DNA of 64,000 nt from Aphanothece cf. minutissima CCALA 015 (lineage in GTDB: Bacteria; Cyanobacteriota; Cyanobacteriia; PCC-6307; Cyanobiaceae): assembly GCA_003003925.1 (NCBI GenBank), contig PVWP01000005.1, positions 186,001 through 250,000 of the forward strand, written 5' to 3'. Shown in pieces: positions 63,202 to 64,000 of the stretch; position 1 is the stretch's first letter, and the number at the start of each line of letters is the position of its first letter. The position numbers were made by a program, and so were the translations under genes. Below the pieces are notes generated by a model. The model did not search any database. It was not told the DNA's origin and saw nothing but the letters and a program-made list of their open reading frames with translations.

Positions 63202-64000
63202 TCAGGGCCGCTCGTCCCGCAGCCGCTCCCCCCGCAGCTCCCGCAGGCGCTCCCCCAGGGCCGGTCCCGGCCGCAGGCCGGCGGCGATCAGCTCGCCCGC
63301 CGACACCGGAGAGGGGAGATGGCGCCAGCGGCACCACCAGCGCAGCAGGGGCCGCCGCGGCAGGGCCCCGCTCACCAGCGCCAGGGCGACGGCCTCGGCG
63401 GACCAGCCGGGCCGCTCCAGGAAGCGGGTCCAGGCCTCGGCCGTGGCGGGTGGCGCCTCCAGGGCCTGCCAGCCCTGACGCAGCAGGGCCAGCTGGGCCA
63501 GCAGCCGCTGCTGCCCGTGGGGGAGCTGCAGCCGTGCCGCCACGGTCACCGCCGACGTGCTGCCGGCCAGCAGGGCCGCCAGGGGAGGGAGGCCGCAGCG
63601 CCGGGCCCAGCGGAGGCGGCGGCGCCAACCCCTGTCGTTCTGCAGCGCCGGATCCACCAGCACCAGGGCGCCCCACGCCTGCAGACAGCCCAGCGCCGCC
63701 TCCCACGGTTCCCGCTCCAGCAACAGCTCCAGCTCCATCCGCAGCCGCGTGCCCAGGGCGGGCGGCACCCGTCCGCTGCCGGCGCCACGGCTCGCCTCCC
63801 CCCAGGGCCAGCGCGCCAGGGTGGCGCGGAGCTGCTCCAGGCTGGCCGGGGCCAGGCTGAACCCCAGCCGGGCGGCATAGCGGGCGGCCCGCACGATCCG
63901 GGTGGGATCGTCCTCCACACTCCTGGGGTGGAGCAGGCGCAGCTGCCGCCGGCCCAGGTCGGCCCGGCCGCCATGGGGATCGAGCAAGGACAGGCTGGGT
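63202..64000 (-). CDS. cca: CCA tRNA nucleotidyltransferase, C-terminal part
   Basis: The C-terminal part of the enzyme adding or repairing the 3' CCA of tRNAs, needed here since the tRNA at 15558 has no encoded CCA. The frame is open at the right edge, giving about 265 residues. LDPHGGRADL and LRLLHPRSVEDDPTRIVRAA are the family marks linking the head and neck domains (RNA-binding). The tail is an Arg/Leu-rich helical part ending RLRDERP. The nucleotidyltransferase head lies outside the window. Confidence 0.9.
   Translation of the reverse strand, partial: PSLSLLDPHGGRADLGRRQLRLLHPRSVEDDPTRIVRAARYAARLGFSLAPASLEQLRATLARWPWGEASRGAGSGRVPPALGTRLRMELELLLEREPWEAALGCLQAWGALVLVDPALQNDRGWRRRLRWARRCGLPPLAALLAGSTSAVTVAARLQLPHGQQRLLAQLALLRQGWQALEAPPATAEAWTRFLERPGWSAEAVALALVSGALPRRPLLRWWCRWRHLPSPVSAGELIAAGLRPGPALGERLRELRGERLRDERP

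Overview
The window is 64 kb of a high-GC picocyanobacterial chromosome. It carries photosystem II genes (psbK, psbEFLJ, the assembly genes rub and ycf48), plastid-type NDH genes (ndhCKJ), the chlorophyll enzyme subunit ChlD, and several cyanobacteria-specific families (DUF1997, DUF3155, DUF4079). Compact genes, strong G/C third positions and the gene order are what I would expect of a Cyanobium/Synechococcus cluster 5 strain. That placement is inference; no marker tree was possible. I saw no insertion sequence, prophage, rRNA operon or CRISPR array. One tRNA is present.

Layout. 1-8 kb: end of ispH, DUF1997, DUF4079, purH, an esterase, DUF3155, a soluble histidine kinase, cobS, tgt and psbK. 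8-16 kb: a WecG-type glycosyltransferase, a very large GH15/phosphorylase-kinase-like protein, a Gfo/Idh oxidoreductase, a CorC-type membrane protein, a PKHD hydroxylase, tRNA-Met(CAU) and a secreted protein. 16-22 kb: pyrE, ygfZ, a RecB-like nuclease, a phosphohexomutase and rdgB. 22-27 kb: four glycosyltransferases in mixed orientation with a YciI protein and a Nif11-domain mini-protein. 27-33 kb: a carotenoid oxygenase, a four-cysteine secreted mini-protein, hisB, carbonic anhydrase, a glycosyltransferase with a NodZ/fucosyltransferase-like gene, and fabI. 33-46 kb: a phosphopantetheinyl transferase, a DegT aminotransferase, photolyase, NUDIX, folK, a thioredoxin/CcdA pair, chlD, an MlaD/MlaF pair and a YvcK/CofD protein. 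46-49 kb: a pyruvyl-transferase-like gene and a WbsX gene. 49-53 kb: ndhJ-ndhK-ndhC diverging from rub-ycf48-psbEFLJ. 53-55 kb: DUF6473 and a sulfotransferase-like gene. 55-64 kb: hisS, a UDP-sugar cassette (ugd, UDP-glucuronate decarboxylase, UDP-glucuronate 4-epimerase), galE, a large membrane protein and the 3' part of a CCA-adding enzyme gene.

How it fits together. A housekeeping and photosynthesis backbone is interrupted by short islets of surface-glycan genes, several of them visibly AT-richer than their neighbours. The nucleotide-sugar cassette (UDP-GlcA, UDP-Xyl, UDP-GalA, UDP-Gal), the scattered glycosyltransferases, the pyruvyl-transferase-like protein, the WbsX protein and the sulfotransferase-like protein together suggest an acidic, decorated cell-surface polysaccharide made from dispersed genes.

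Fine-scale points include a tgt gene without a canonical start codon, a 14-bp perfect hairpin between ndhC and rub, a dyad at the predicted transcription start of the carotenoid oxygenase, and two small genes (25682-25846 and 28380-28538) that length cut-offs easily miss.
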